A stretch of DNA of 64,000 nucleotides from Acinetobacter seifertii (GTDB lineage: Bacteria; Pseudomonadota; Gammaproteobacteria; Pseudomonadales; Moraxellaceae), in contig NZ_KB851200.1 in assembly GCF_000368065.1 (NCBI RefSeq), positions 2,287,204 through 2,351,203 on the forward strand, written 5' to 3'. The notes beneath the pieces were generated by a model, which worked only from the letters and a program-made list of their open reading frames with translations, had not been told where the DNA came from and ran no database searches. Below, in pieces: positions 17,618-26,733 of this stretch. The position numbers were made by a program, and so were the translations under genes. Position 1 is the first letter of the stretch. Every line of letters begins with the position of its first letter.

Positions 17618-18490
17618 TTATTTTGCTAGTTTAGATTTCATATATTCTTCTGCCACATTAAGCACATAGTCTTGGCAAGCCTCTCCAGTACCTGGGTCAT
17701 ATGCGCCATTATTGGTAATATTATTAGATAAAATTCGAATTCCTAAGAAAGGAACATTAAACTGGCTTGCAATTTGTGCAACTGATGCTGCTTCCATTTC
17801 CTCAACCGAGGTACCATAACGTTGATGGAAAAATTGAATACGATCCAATTCATTATTCCAAACATCTGCTGATCCAATCGTTCCTTCAACTACTTGACCT
17901 TTGTCATAACGAACTTTATGGGCCGCCATTAATAACTCTTTATCGGCTTCAAATTTGCGAATTGCAATTGGTTCGGGATCAGACTCATCGGTTGGTAAAA
18001 CATCAAATGCTTCAACCCAAGTGAGTGAGTTTGATCCAGCTCCTAATGGTTGTTTAGGGGTTCTAAATGCACCAATATTAGTTGCGTACTTTCCTAAAAC
18101 AATATCGTAAACATGTAGATCTGGGTCATGTCCACCTGATGTCCCCTGATTAATAATTGCAATCGGCTTATAACGCTCAATGGCTAAAGCTGTTGCAGCA
18201 GCAGAGTTACTCATGCCCATACGTGTTTTGGATATAATCATTGGATAACCATTGTGTGTTCCTTTCCAAAAGGTCCATCCACCAACATTTTCAACAGTCA
18301 CATTCTGTAATTTAGCTGCCATCTGTTGCGATTCTACAGGTAGAGCACCTTGAATAATAATCGGCTGTAGTTTCTGTTTCTGCTCTTCAACTGTCGATGT
18401 TTGCGAAACAGTTGAGTTGTCATCATTACATCCCATTAAAAATACCGCACTACATAAACTGATGACGCCCAAAGTATATTTAAATTGCAT
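17618..18490 (-). CDS. Lipoprotein of the nucleoside phosphorylase / MTA-SAH nucleosidase family
   Basis: 290 residues. A signal peptide ends in the lipobox LMGC (cysteine near residue 21), so the mature protein should be lipid-anchored outside the inner membrane. The body has the PNP/UDP family fold signatures: GTSGGHDPDLHVYDIVLG, the EEMEAASVAQIASQF substrate-binding segment (compare EMEGAAIAQ in Pfs) and FLGIRILSNN. Such enzymes cleave purine nucleosides or methylthioadenosine/S-adenosylhomocysteine. An extracytoplasmic member suggests nucleoside salvage or signal turnover in the periplasm. Exact substrate unknown. Confidence 0.78.
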   Translation of the reverse strand: MQFKYTLGVISLCSAVFLMGCNDDNSTVSQTSTVEEQKQKLQPIIIQGALPVESQQMAAKLQNVTVENVGGWTFWKGTHNGYPMIISKTRMGMSNSAAATALAIERYKPIAIINQGTSGGHDPDLHVYDIVLGKYATNIGAFRTPKQPLGAGSNSLTWVEAFDVLPTDESDPEPIAIRKFEADKELLMAAHKVRYDKGQVVEGTIGSADVWNNELDRIQFFHQRYGTSVEEMEAASVAQIASQFNVPFLGIRILSNNITNNGAYDPGTGEACQDYVLNVAEEYMKSKLAK

Positions 18491-18606
18491 TTTTCACCTA
18501 TTTCTTTTTAAAAGCATAAACTAGCAATCTACATGCCAATTTCAAGATAAGCTTTGTTATTTAGATTCAGTAATTTAAATTTTACTTTTAACCGAACAAT
18601 AAAAAA

Positions 18607-18625
18607 ACCCGACTTAAAGTCGGGT
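18607..18625 (-). terminator. Rho-independent terminator of mrp/apbC
   Basis: ACCCGACTT/AAGTCGGGT forms a 9-bp stem; on the minus strand it is followed by a run of seven T. It lies 9 bases past the mrp stop. Confidence 0.85.
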
Positions 18626-18633
18626 CAAATGAA

Positions 18634-19863
18634 TCAAAAGATTCGCTTATCATCACGTGTGCGTTGAGGGATTTTTTCAATCTGTTGCCAGACTGCTTTA
18701 GCAATCTCAATATAACTATCAGCCGCATCATCCATTACTACGACACTCGGCTTACCTTCATCTGCATGCTCACGTATTTGAGCATTTAAAGGTAAACGAC
18801 CTAATAATGGAATATGGTATTGTTCGGAAAGCTTATCACCGCCACCAATACCAAAAATTTGTTCTTCGTGCCCACAATTCGAGCAAATATGAGTCGACAT
18901 GTTCTCGACGACGCCTAATACTGGTATACCAACTTTATTAAACAACTCAATTCCTTTGGTGGCATCCAATAAAGCAACATTTTGCGGAGTCGTCACAATA
19001 ATTGAGCCAGTCACAGGAATACGCTGTGCAAGTGTGAGTTGGATATCACCTGTACCCGGCGGCATATCAATCATCAATACATCTAAATCTGGCCAAAGTG
19101 TTTGATTAAACAATTGCATTAGAGCACCTGTTGCCTTCGGTCCACGCCATGCGACAGGTGTATTGTTATCACCAGTGAGATGTCCAATAGAAAGTACAGC
19201 CATACCATATGCATCTAAAGGTACAAAATTTTCACTTTCAATAAGAGGTGTTTTGCCAGCATTACCTAACATGGTTGGAATACTTGGGCCATAGATATCG
19301 GCATCTAACACCCCAACCTTGAGTCCCATTTTTTGTAAGGCAAGCGCTAAATTGACCGTAGTGGTCGATTTACCAACACCACCTTTACCAGATGAAACCA
19401 AAATAACGTTCTTAATTCGAGGATGAGCTGGAACATCTCTTTGTTGAGGAGCAGCTTTTTGAATCGGTGGATTGTTTGGATCAGGTTCAGATTTAGTTGA
19501 GGCATCAACTACTGGTGGTAAGTTTGAATTTTCTTTCGGTGCTTTAGATGAACAACCTTGACCTGCGCTTTCTTGTGCTGGGCGCTTTTGCTGAACTACA
19601 TGCAAATTAAGTTCTTCAATACCACACTTTTCTAAGGCATCGGCTAATTCATCATGAATTTGCTGCAGATGCTCTTTTTCATCAGGAAATGTATTAATGG
19701 TGAGTTGTAGAACTCGACCTTGCACCTGAAGCTGACTAATGCGCTCTTTTAAGGCATCTTTGGAATGGGGTAGCAAATAATTTTGGAGTACGGTTTGGAT
19801 TTCATCTTCTTTCACTTCTTGTGCCGGTGAAAAAACAGACTTTAATGAAGAAAGCCAAGACAT
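18634..19863 (-). CDS. apbC: Mrp/NBP35-family iron-sulfur cluster carrier ATPase
   Basis: 409 residues. An N-terminal MIP18-like (DUF59) region spans about 20-92. A charged, proline-rich linker (95-150) is followed by the P-loop ATPase with deviant Walker A GKGGVGKST (159-167), and a CSNC pair near residue 325 binds the transferable cluster. The protein shuttles Fe-S clusters to apo-enzymes. It has the usual Mrp architecture; the linker is long. It is divergent from metG with one gene in between, the common mrp/metG neighbourhood. Confidence 0.93.
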   Translation of the reverse strand: MSWLSSLKSVFSPAQEVKEDEIQTVLQNYLLPHSKDALKERISQLQVQGRVLQLTINTFPDEKEHLQQIHDELADALEKCGIEELNLHVVQQKRPAQESAGQGCSSKAPKENSNLPPVVDASTKSEPDPNNPPIQKAAPQQRDVPAHPRIKNVILVSSGKGGVGKSTTTVNLALALQKMGLKVGVLDADIYGPSIPTMLGNAGKTPLIESENFVPLDAYGMAVLSIGHLTGDNNTPVAWRGPKATGALMQLFNQTLWPDLDVLMIDMPPGTGDIQLTLAQRIPVTGSIIVTTPQNVALLDATKGIELFNKVGIPVLGVVENMSTHICSNCGHEEQIFGIGGGDKLSEQYHIPLLGRLPLNAQIREHADEGKPSVVVMDDAADSYIEIAKAVWQQIEKIPQRTRDDKRIF

Positions 19864-20009
19864 ATTGTTTACTCCAAAAACAGATCATTACAGCTTGTTG
19901 GAGCTAGTGTAACAGTATTGGTCCGTACTCGCTCAACTCGAAATGAATAATTGCTAATTTTAAAGCCTCAACATTTGAGTGAGCAGCACGGATTTTAGTT
20001 TAAATCAGC

Positions 20010-20510
20010 TTATTCAGCAGAATCGTGATTTTTTAACTTATTCAGTTTGTCTGTTGCTGTTTTCTTCAATTCATCAAACTTTGCAGTTGCTTGGGTTTTT
20101 AACTCATCAAGTTTTGATGCAGCTTCTTCCTTCAATTCTGCGGCTTTGGCTTTAGCATCATCAAGCTTATGGGCCGCTTCAGTACGTAAGTGATCAAACT
20201 TATCTTGCAGACTATGCTGAGCATCATCAAGTTTGCCTTTCAAATCAGTGGCTTTATCTTCAACAGCATCTTTTGCAGAAGCCTGTTTTTCTTTTACATT
20301 GTCCTTCAAATCATCCAAGGCTTTTTCACCTTGTGCTTTTGCATCTGCTGCCTTTGACTTTAATTCATCTACTTTATCTTCAACAGCATCTTTTGCAGCG
20401 GCCTGTTTCTCTTTAACATTTTCCTTTAGGTCGTCCAAAGCTTTCTCACCCTTTACTTTTGCATCTGCCGCTTTTGCCTTTAATTCATCTAATTTATTTT
20501 CAGTAGTCAT
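20010..20510 (-). CDS. LEA/apolipoprotein-like amphipathic repeat protein
   Basis: 166 residues from MTTENKLDEL; GAGG precedes this start, and an in-frame ATG at 20525 is less well placed. There is no signal peptide. The whole protein is Lys/Glu/Asp/Ala-rich and predicted to be continuous amphipathic helix. Residues 6-85 are two 40-residue repeats, followed by shorter degenerate units such as KLDDAKAKAAELKEEAASK. The composition recalls late-embryogenesis-abundant-like and YtxH-like stress proteins, which protect proteins or membranes during desiccation or osmotic stress. The function is inferred from composition only. It is convergent with neither neighbour and lies between mrp and metG. Confidence 0.7.
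   Translation of the reverse strand: MTTENKLDELKAKAADAKVKGEKALDDLKENVKEKQAAAKDAVEDKVDELKSKAADAKAQGEKALDDLKDNVKEKQASAKDAVEDKATDLKGKLDDAQHSLQDKFDHLRTEAAHKLDDAKAKAAELKEEAASKLDELKTQATAKFDELKKTATDKLNKLKNHDSAE
20256..20495 (-). repeat. Two 120-bp in-frame tandem repeats in the LEA-like gene
   Basis: Units at 20376-20495 and 20256-20375 encode 40-residue copies (KLDELKAKAADAK... and KVDELKSKAADAK...). A stretch around the TTTATCTTCAACAGCATC segment is identical in both, while the rest differs mainly at third codon positions. This indicates an old duplication under protein-level constraint. Confidence 0.85.
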
Positions 20511-20857
20511 CGTTGTTATCCTCATCGTTAATTAAAAAAATTACCTGAAGTAAGTTAATAGTTATACATCGTTATGACTTATTTTCTGACCGTAACTGCA
20601 ATTTGAAACAAAGACAATACAGGAAGATTCAAATATTTTTTGATTTGTTTATCTTTTCTAAAGAGAAATAACTTTTAACTTAAAATATGTTTTGCTTCCC
20701 CTTGCTTCTAGCCAAAGATTATTAATCTTTGCTTATCCAACTACTCAAGCTTAGCTCTTGTCTTGCACTCGCCCCCCTTATGAAGCAATCCTTCTCATGC
20801 TTTGTTTTTCTTCACTCATCAGTTAAAATCTTCCACCTTATAAATACGAATGAGAGA
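20511..20857. other. Intergenic region upstream of metG
   Basis: 347 bases between the divergent LEA-like gene and the real metG start. An open frame extends upstream of metG to 20729, but it has no conserved sequence and is not part of the enzyme. I see no T-box, SAM riboswitch or tRNA here. Confidence 0.45.
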
Positions 20858-22933
20858 ATGAGATCCGTGCGTAAAATTTTAGTCACTAATGCCCTCCCTT
20901 ATGCGAATGGTCCAATTCATATGGGTCATTTACTCGGTTACATCCAGGCAGATATCTGGGTTCGTGCCATGCGGGCAATGGGTCATGATGTGACTTATGT
21001 GTGTGCGGACGATGCTCATGGTACAGCGATTATGCTACGTGCTGAAGCGAATGGTATTAGCCCAGAAGAGCAAATTGCGAATGTTCAAAAAGAACACATT
21101 CGTGATTTTGACGGATTTGGCGTTCATTTCGATCATTACGATTCAACACATAGCGATGCAAACAAAGCACGCTCAACAGATATCTACATTAAAAACCGTG
21201 AAGCTGGAAATATTGCAGTTCGCCCTGTAACTCAATTATTTGACCCAGAAAAAGGGATGTTCTTATCTGACCGTTTCATTAAGGGTACCTGCCCGAAATG
21301 TAAGTCAGAAGATCAATACGGCGACTCATGTGAAGTGTGTGGTACAACTTATAATGCAACAGAGTTACTTAACCCGCGTTCAACTTTAAGTGGTGCAACA
21401 CCAGTTGAAAAATCATCAGACCATTATTTCTTCAAACTTCCAAACTTCTCTGAATATTTACAAAAATGGACGCGTGATGAAGGTCGCTTACCACTTTCAA
21501 TTGCGAACAAGTTAGATGAGTGGTTTGAAGCTGGTTTAGCAGACTGGGATATTTCTCGTGATGCACCGTATTTCGGTTTTGAAATTCCAGACGCACCAAA
21601 TAAATATTTCTACGTGTGGGTAGATGCACCAATTGGTTATATGTCTAGTTTTGAAAACTACATTAAAACTAAACGCCCAGATTTAAACTTTGACGATTTC
21701 TGGAAAAAAGATAGCCAAAACGATGTCTATCATTTTATTGGTAAAGACATTGTTTATTTCCATGCGTTATTCTGGCCCGCAATGCTTGAAGGTGCGAACT
21801 ATCGCACTCCAACAGGCTTGTTTGTAAATGGTTTCTTGACTGTAAATGGACAAAAAATGTCTAAATCTCGCGGTACTTTCATTAAGGCCGAGACTTATTT
21901 ACAGCATTTAAACCCAGAATATTTACGTTACTACTTCGCTTCTAAACTTTCAGATAAAGTTGAAGACTCTGACTTGAACCTTGATGACTTTGTTCAAAAA
22001 GTAAACTCAGATTTAGTCGGTAAAGTCGTTAATATTGCTAGCCGCTGTGCAAAATTCGTCAATAGTAGCTTTAACAATACTTTATCTGCTGAATGTACAG
22101 AATCTGAGTTAGTACAAAGCTTTATTGATGCAGGCGATTCAATTGCTAAAGCATATGAAGCACGGGAATTCTCTACGGCGATCCGTGAAATTATGGCGCT
22201 TGCTGACCGTGCAAACCAATATATTGATGAGAAAAAACCTTGGGCACTTGCGAAACAAGAAGGTCAAGAGCAACAAGTTCTTGATGTATGTTCTGTGGGT
22301 ATCAACTTATTCCGTCAACTCGCGGTGTACTTGGCTCCAGTTCTTCCAACTTTGGCAAAGCAAGTTCAAGATTTCTTAAAACTTGAAAGCTTCGATTTCG
22401 AGTCACGTAAACAAATTCTTGTAAGTCATGAGATTGCACAGTTCCAACCTCTCATGCAGCGTGTTGATCCAAAAGCTGTTGCAGCTATGGTTGATGCTTC
22501 TAAAGAGTCTTTAGGTGCTCCTGCTCCAGAAGCAACAAAAGCGGCAGCGAAAAAAGACAAAGCAGCTGAGAAAAAAGCAACTCCTACACCAGCAGTGGGT
22601 GAAGCTGAAATTATCGGTATTGAAGATTTCTTAAAAGTTGACTTACGTGTTGCTCAAGTACTTGAAGCAGGTACAGTTGAAGGTTCAGATAAATTACTTC
22701 AATTGACGTTAGATGTTGGTGAAGCTGAACCACGTAACGTATTTAGTGGTATTCGCAGTCAATATGCGCCAGAAGACCTAAAAGGTAAATTGGTTGTTAT
22801 GGTTGCAAATCTTGCGCCACGTAAAATGCGTTTTGGTATTTCAAACGGTATGGTACTTGCTGCTGGAAATGGTGAAGGTATTTTCATTATTTCACCAGAT
22901 AGCGGTGCAAAACCTGGCGATAAAGTTTCTTAA
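20858..22933 (+). CDS. metG: Methionyl-tRNA synthetase
   Basis: 691 residues from [18 protein letters not shown]. It charges tRNA-Met with methionine. The class I HIGH motif is HMGH (21-24). A zinc knuckle, GTCPKC...CEVC, lies near residues 148-165, and KMSKSRGT is in the middle of the protein. A Lys/Ala-rich linker leads to a C-terminal Trbp111/EMAP-type tRNA-binding domain over about the last 110 residues, typical of the dimeric bacterial form. An in-frame upstream extension to 20729 was rejected because homologues start here. A terminator follows at 22945. Confidence 0.96.
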   Translation: MRSVRKILVTNALPYANGPIHMGHLLGYIQADIWVRAMRAMGHDVTYVCADDAHGTAIMLRAEANGISPEEQIANVQKEHIRDFDGFGVHFDHYDSTHSDANKARSTDIYIKNREAGNIAVRPVTQLFDPEKGMFLSDRFIKGTCPKCKSEDQYGDSCEVCGTTYNATELLNPRSTLSGATPVEKSSDHYFFKLPNFSEYLQKWTRDEGRLPLSIANKLDEWFEAGLADWDISRDAPYFGFEIPDAPNKYFYVWVDAPIGYMSSFENYIKTKRPDLNFDDFWKKDSQNDVYHFIGKDIVYFHALFWPAMLEGANYRTPTGLFVNGFLTVNGQKMSKSRGTFIKAETYLQHLNPEYLRYYFASKLSDKVEDSDLNLDDFVQKVNSDLVGKVVNIASRCAKFVNSSFNNTLSAECTESELVQSFIDAGDSIAKAYEAREFSTAIREIMALADRANQYIDEKKPWALAKQEGQEQQVLDVCSVGINLFRQLAVYLAPVLPTLAKQVQDFLKLESFDFESRKQILVSHEIAQFQPLMQRVDPKAVAAMVDASKESLGAPAPEATKAAAKKDKAAEKKATPTPAVGEAEIIGIEDFLKVDLRVAQVLEAGTVEGSDKLLQLTLDVGEAEPRNVFSGIRSQYAPEDLKGKLVVMVANLAPRKMRFGISNGMVLAAGNGEGIFIISPDSGAKPGDKVS

Positions 22934-22944
22934 TTTGTCTTAAT

Positions 22945-22974
22945 AAAAAAGCTCTCAATTTAGGGAGCTTTTTT
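22945..22974 (+). terminator. Rho-independent terminator of metG
   Basis: AAAAAAGCTCTC pairs with GGGAGCTTTTTT over a 6-base loop (one G-T pair) and ends in a T-run. Confidence 0.85.
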
Positions 22975-23014
22975 AACTATAAATTTTCAAGAAACATCTA
23001 TAAGAAGGCTTAAA

Positions 23015-23350
23015 TTATAACCAAGGCCGCCCTTCGCAAGGGTTACTAAATAAAACGTGTATATTACCCAACTCTTCATTTGTTAAATAGCCATTCTTAT
23101 TTTCATCTAAATAATGAAATAGCTCTGCTTGTTTATTGTCTCCCTGAAAACGCTTATCCGTAAACCAGTTATACGGGTAGAAATCTTGGACACGTTCAAA
23201 TTCTTTTAAGCTGTACATTCCATCATGATTTAAATCATATTTTTCCTGAAAAAGCTTCCAATCCAAGGATGCAGGCTCACATGCACTTACCACATTTAAC
23301 ATGCAGTAAGTGATGCAAGCTATGAGTAACTTAATAGTTGGATTGCTCAT
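23015..23350 (-). CDS. Exported EF-hand calcium-binding protein
   Basis: 111 residues from MSNPTIKLLIACITYCMLNVVSA, which looks like a signal peptide. There are two canonical EF-hand loops, DLNHDGMYSLKE and DENKNGYLTNEE, with Asp/Asn at loop positions 1, 3 and 5 and Glu at 12. Two mature cysteines (near the N-terminus and in NPCEGRPWL) could form a disulfide. I chose the start at 23350 because an exported EF-hand needs the signal peptide; the longer form starting at 23410 gives an unlikely leader. It overlaps the 3' end of the upstream lipoprotein gene by 20 bases in another frame, so translation may be coupled. Partner unknown. Confidence 0.7.
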   Translation of the reverse strand: MSNPTIKLLIACITYCMLNVVSACEPASLDWKLFQEKYDLNHDGMYSLKEFERVQDFYPYNWFTDKRFQGDNKQAELFHYLDENKNGYLTNEELGNIHVLFSNPCEGRPWL

Positions 23351-23519
23351 GATTATTGGCTTGTAAATCGGAAATCTTGTAATCTTTTTCATGAACAGCT
23401 GTACCAACAATGCTCATGGTCCGCTCATTTGCTGGTTGTGGCTTACTCATTGTTTTCATCTCACACCCTGTAGTTAAGATGAGAAAAACTACAGAAATGC
23501 TCACCATTAGTTTTTTCAT
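23331..23519 (-). CDS. Small lipoprotein, 62 aa
   Basis: The signal peptide MKKLMVSISVVFLILTTGC carries a lipobox LTTGC, with the lipidated cysteine at residue 19. The mature part is only about 44 residues, polar and without recognisable domain. A GAGG ribosome site lies 8 bases ahead. It overlaps the start of the EF-hand gene by 20 bases on the same strand, so the two are likely expressed together. It is not recognised as a named family. Confidence 0.65.
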   Translation of the reverse strand: MKKLMVSISVVFLILTTGCEMKTMSKPQPANERTMSIVGTAVHEKDYKISDLQANNHEQSNY

Positions 23520-23623
23520 AACGTGACCCTCATTTCTTTTTGTTTTATTTATTAAGTTACCACTTTTTAAATGTTTAAGTACTAAAAAAGATATTTCAAT
23601 TTGTATATATTTTACTCAAAAAT

Positions 23624-23650
23624 AAAGCCAGACTATAAATAGCTGGCTTT
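23624..23650 (-). terminator. Rho-independent terminator of the second LysE-type gene
   Basis: AAAGCCAG/CTGGCTTT is an 8-bp stem with further pairing inside the loop. On the minus strand it is followed by ATTTTTG. Confidence 0.75.
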
Positions 23651-23681
23651 GGATTTTTTAGATATTTTAATTAAAGGCTTA

Positions 23682-24305
23682 TCATTTGAAGAAAATTAAT
23701 TTTAAGCCTAATACACTCACAATGCTTCCAGCTACTCGATCAACGCCAGTTTTTGCTTTTAAGTACATTGTTCTAGGCTTCTCTGAAGAGAGCAGCATTG
23801 CAACACATGAATACCACCCTGCATCAATCATAAAACAAATCACTGGCAATGCAACGTAGTAGTAATTTGGAATTTCTTTTGGCAATAAAGCAGTAAATAC
23901 ACTCGCTAGAACGACTGCAATTTTCGGGTTGCTTAACTGGGTAATCAGGCCATAACGATATGCCTGTTTATAGGTCATTTTTGATTTGCCATCATTTTCC
24001 ATGGCAATTGGTTCTTTAGCGTGTTTAATAATTTTAAAAGCCAGCCAAAGCAAATACAGCCCACCACCAATTTTTAAGATTAAATAAGCGGAAGGCACTG
24101 CTAATAAAACTGCCTGCAACCCCATAACAGCTAGAAAACCAAAAAGAGCTGCGCCTGTACCTGTACCTAAAGCTGTAAACAAACCATGTTTACGTGATTT
24201 AGAAATTGAATTTTGTGCTACGTAAATAAAGCTTGGCCCAGGACTTATTGCTCCAAGCATCAATGCCATCGCAATTGAAAAAAGAGGAATAAGGGACTCA
24301 AACAT
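23682..24305 (-). CDS. LysE/RhtB-family amino acid exporter
   Basis: 207 residues with six predicted membrane helices. The N-terminal signature GAISPGPSFIYVAQNSISKSRKHG is partly conserved; G-x-x-[ST]-PGP is diagnostic of LysE/RhtB. It would export amino acids such as homoserine, threonine or leucine, with substrate unassigned. It is only distantly similar to the LysE-type gene at 16072. It is divergent from the TetR regulator at 24485; the operator at 24429-24448 lies in the shared interval and could influence both. Confidence 0.82.
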   Translation of the reverse strand: MFESLIPLFSIAMALMLGAISPGPSFIYVAQNSISKSRKHGLFTALGTGTGAALFGFLAVMGLQAVLLAVPSAYLILKIGGGLYLLWLAFKIIKHAKEPIAMENDGKSKMTYKQAYRYGLITQLSNPKIAVVLASVFTALLPKEIPNYYYVALPVICFMIDAGWYSCVAMLLSSEKPRTMYLKAKTGVDRVAGSIVSVLGLKLIFFK

Positions 24306-24428
24306 TGTATTGACCTAACATCACGCAATTGCGCGGTATTCTAACAGCTTTTTATGTCACATATAAAAATGGAAAACATATAAATGATGAAAATTGAATT
24401 TTCATGTTTTTACAATTTATATCTTCAC

Positions 24429-24448
24429 AACGGACAAAAATGTCCGTT
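24429..24448. promoter_or_regulatory. Candidate TetR operator
   Basis: AACGGACA-AAAA-TGTCCGTT is a perfect inverted repeat with 8-bp arms and a 4-base spacer. It lies 36 bases upstream of the TetR start and 123 bases from the divergent exporter. Size and position fit a TetR-family operator. Regulation of the TetR-MFS-HlyD unit is inferred. Confidence 0.65.
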
Positions 24449-24484
24449 AAATATATTGGTCTTTAAAACTCTCAATCCAAGAAC

Positions 24485-25048
24485 ATGAGTACCCGCCAAA
24501 AAATTGCTGCCCATAATCGGGATGAATTACTCAATGCTGCCGAAGAATGTTTTCGTATTCATGGTATTAATGTCCCCTTACAGGTTGTGATTGACCATGC
24601 AGGTGTAGGTAGAGCAACTTTTTACCGCAACTTTTGTGATCGTAAGGCTTTAATTAGCGCCCTTTTAGAGCGTGCAATTACACAGCTAGAGCAAAAAGCA
24701 GCTCATTTTCAACAATTCGAAGATGGTTTATTTCGTTTAATTGAAGGACATATTGCACAACTTCCTAAACTTGCAATTTTGCAAGATTTTTGGAGAGTGA
24801 TTGATCGACAAGATCCAATTATGTTAAAAATTTATGAACGGCGAAATAATGCACTTAAACCACTGATTGAAAATGCCATAGAACAAAAACTGTGTCGAGC
24901 TGATCTCACTGCCAATGACTATGCTATGGTCACTGCAATGTTAGGTTCTTCATTTCAAGGACATGAGCCAGAAGAACAGACTCGCTTAGCAAAACGAGCA
25001 ATTGAATTACTATTTAATGGTATTCAAGTACAAAAATTCGAGGGATAG
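24485..25048 (+). CDS. TetR/AcrR-family transcriptional regulator
   Basis: 187 residues. The N-terminal helix-turn-helix (about 8-55) includes IHGINVPLQVVIDHAGVGRATFYRNFCDRKAL, matching the TetR recognition helix pattern GVGRATFYRNF. The C-terminal ligand domain is variable, as expected. The stop codon is one base before the start of the MFS gene, so it is co-transcribed with the efflux pump it presumably controls. A perfect palindrome at 24429-24448 is the likely operator. The inducer is unknown. Confidence 0.88.
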   Translation: MSTRQKIAAHNRDELLNAAEECFRIHGINVPLQVVIDHAGVGRATFYRNFCDRKALISALLERAITQLEQKAAHFQQFEDGLFRLIEGHIAQLPKLAILQDFWRVIDRQDPIMLKIYERRNNALKPLIENAIEQKLCRADLTANDYAMVTAMLGSSFQGHEPEEQTRLAKRAIELLFNGIQVQKFEG

Positions 25049-25049
25049 A

Positions 25050-26693
25050 ATGAGTAAAACGCCTCGTTATTTAGAAACACCACCCGACTGGACACCAGAC
25101 GAGCAACCGACTTTGCCTGGTTCACCAGCAGCAATTGCACACTCTGTACCTAAGCGGTTTATTTACTTTTTTATTGGTTTATTTATAGCCCTTTCGGCAA
25201 GTTTAAGTAATGGTTTTATTACGGCGAATTTACCTTTAATTCAAGGTGAATATGGACTGACTCCTTCCGAAGCTGCTTGGCTACCTGCTGCTTATGTCAT
25301 GGCAAATGTCAGCTCAAACCTGATTTTGTTTAAAGCCCGGCAACAGTATGGTCTGAGAGTATTTTCGGAAATAGGACTGGTTATTTTTATTGCCGTGCTG
25401 GTTTTACATATTTTTGTGCATACCTACGAAATGGCCCTATTTGCAAGAGTTGTAGCGGGTTTAGCGGGAGCACCTCTAAGCTCTTTAGGTATGTATTACA
25501 CCATGCAAGCTTTTAAAAAAGCAGATATGGCAAAAGGCATCTATATCGCTTTCGGTTTTCAACAATTAGGGGTTCCCGTCGCTTGGATTATTTCTCCATT
25601 TCTTGTCAGTACAGACAGTTGGTCTGTTCTTTACACCTTTGAGCTAGGTTTAGCACTTTGTTGTTTAGCCATGGTCGTTTCATTGAAACTACCACGAAGC
25701 TTACGTATTTATGTATTTGAGAAGCAGGATTTCTTTACCTTTGCTTTACTAGCTCCCGGTTTTGCATGCTTATGTATTGTGCTTACACAAGGCCCAATTC
25801 TGTGGTGGTTCAACAGTGAGTGGTTGGCCTATGTATTAATCGCAGGTTTTAGCCTAGTGGTTCTTGGTTTGCTCTATGAACACTATCGAGCCAATCCATT
25901 AATTATGACACGTTGGCTAGGTACTGCTTCGACCTTACGCTTTATTTTTGGTGCTTTTGCTATTCGACTTCTAATGTCAGAGCAAAGCTATGCTGCGGTT
26001 AATTTCTTAAAAGCTATGGGAATGGGGCCTGATCAGTTTGTACCTCTTTATGTGGTGATATTCATCGGGATTTTAAGCGGAACGCTGTTTAGTGCACTGA
26101 CTTTTTCACGTGAACGAATTATCTTCCACTTACTTTTTGCAGAGTTCCTCATTCTGGTTGCCTGTGGACTAGATTATCACTTAACCAGTGATGTTCGACC
26201 AGTGAACTTCTTTGCAAGTCAGTTCCTAGTAGGTTTCGCAGGTGGTTTATTTATTGGGCCGTTACTGCTTATTGGTTTCGCACAGACTTTGGCTAAAGGT
26301 CCTTCGTATGTAGTGACTTTTATTGTGCTGTTCTCTGCAACTCAAACCTTTGGTGGCCTTGTCGGGTCTTCTTTCTTCTCGACCTATCAACAACACCGCA
26401 CACAAAACTATCAAGTCGAGATTATTAAAGATTTAGAACAATCAGATCCGTTAGTTTCTCAAAGGCTCTCCACCTATCAACGTAGTGCAGCCATCACAAC
26501 AAATGACCCAGCATTACAAACGACTCAGGCCATGCGCACACTCAATCAAGTAGTCACCCGTGAAGCACAAGTGCGTGCCTACAATGATGTTATTGCGTTA
26601 AACGGTATTTTTGCTATCGCATTGCTCTTATGGGGTGGATTTAACATTGCGCGTAGTAAATATCTACAACGTAGAGGAATTAGCCGTCCTTAA
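25050..26693 (+). CDS. MFS multidrug-type transporter (DHA2/EmrB-like)
   Basis: 547 residues from MSKTPRYLETPPD; GAGGG precedes this ATG at good distance, whereas a longer frame from 25002 overlaps the TetR gene. About 14 membrane helices are predicted, as in the DHA2 family. The first helix region NGFITANLPLIQGEYGLTPSEAAWLPAAY resembles EmrB-type pumps. The C-terminal third carries a long polar loop (about 450-510) before the last helix. With the HlyD-type gene 40 bases downstream it should form a proton-driven EmrAB-like export system. No outer-membrane factor gene is adjacent, so a TolC-like partner would come from elsewhere. Confidence 0.87.
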   Translation: MSKTPRYLETPPDWTPDEQPTLPGSPAAIAHSVPKRFIYFFIGLFIALSASLSNGFITANLPLIQGEYGLTPSEAAWLPAAYVMANVSSNLILFKARQQYGLRVFSEIGLVIFIAVLVLHIFVHTYEMALFARVVAGLAGAPLSSLGMYYTMQAFKKADMAKGIYIAFGFQQLGVPVAWIISPFLVSTDSWSVLYTFELGLALCCLAMVVSLKLPRSLRIYVFEKQDFFTFALLAPGFACLCIVLTQGPILWWFNSEWLAYVLIAGFSLVVLGLLYEHYRANPLIMTRWLGTASTLRFIFGAFAIRLLMSEQSYAAVNFLKAMGMGPDQFVPLYVVIFIGILSGTLFSALTFSRERIIFHLLFAEFLILVACGLDYHLTSDVRPVNFFASQFLVGFAGGLFIGPLLLIGFAQTLAKGPSYVVTFIVLFSATQTFGGLVGSSFFSTYQQHRTQNYQVEIIKDLEQSDPLVSQRLSTYQRSAAITTNDPALQTTQAMRTLNQVVTREAQVRAYNDVIALNGIFAIALLLWGGFNIARSKYLQRRGISRP

Positions 26694-26733
26694 AGGCTTT
26701 TGTTATTGATGAAATAGAAATTGAGATTGATAT

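Noticed and set aside
20233..20535. Open frame of 100 codons on the plus strand antisense to the LEA-like gene
   Set aside because: It is a shadow caused by the repeat composition of the real gene; the repeated Ser/Phe-rich translation has no ribosome site or family resemblance.
20729..20857. 43-codon N-terminal extension of metG
   Set aside because: The extension has no conserved sequence; MetG homologues start at the [13 protein letters not shown] segment.
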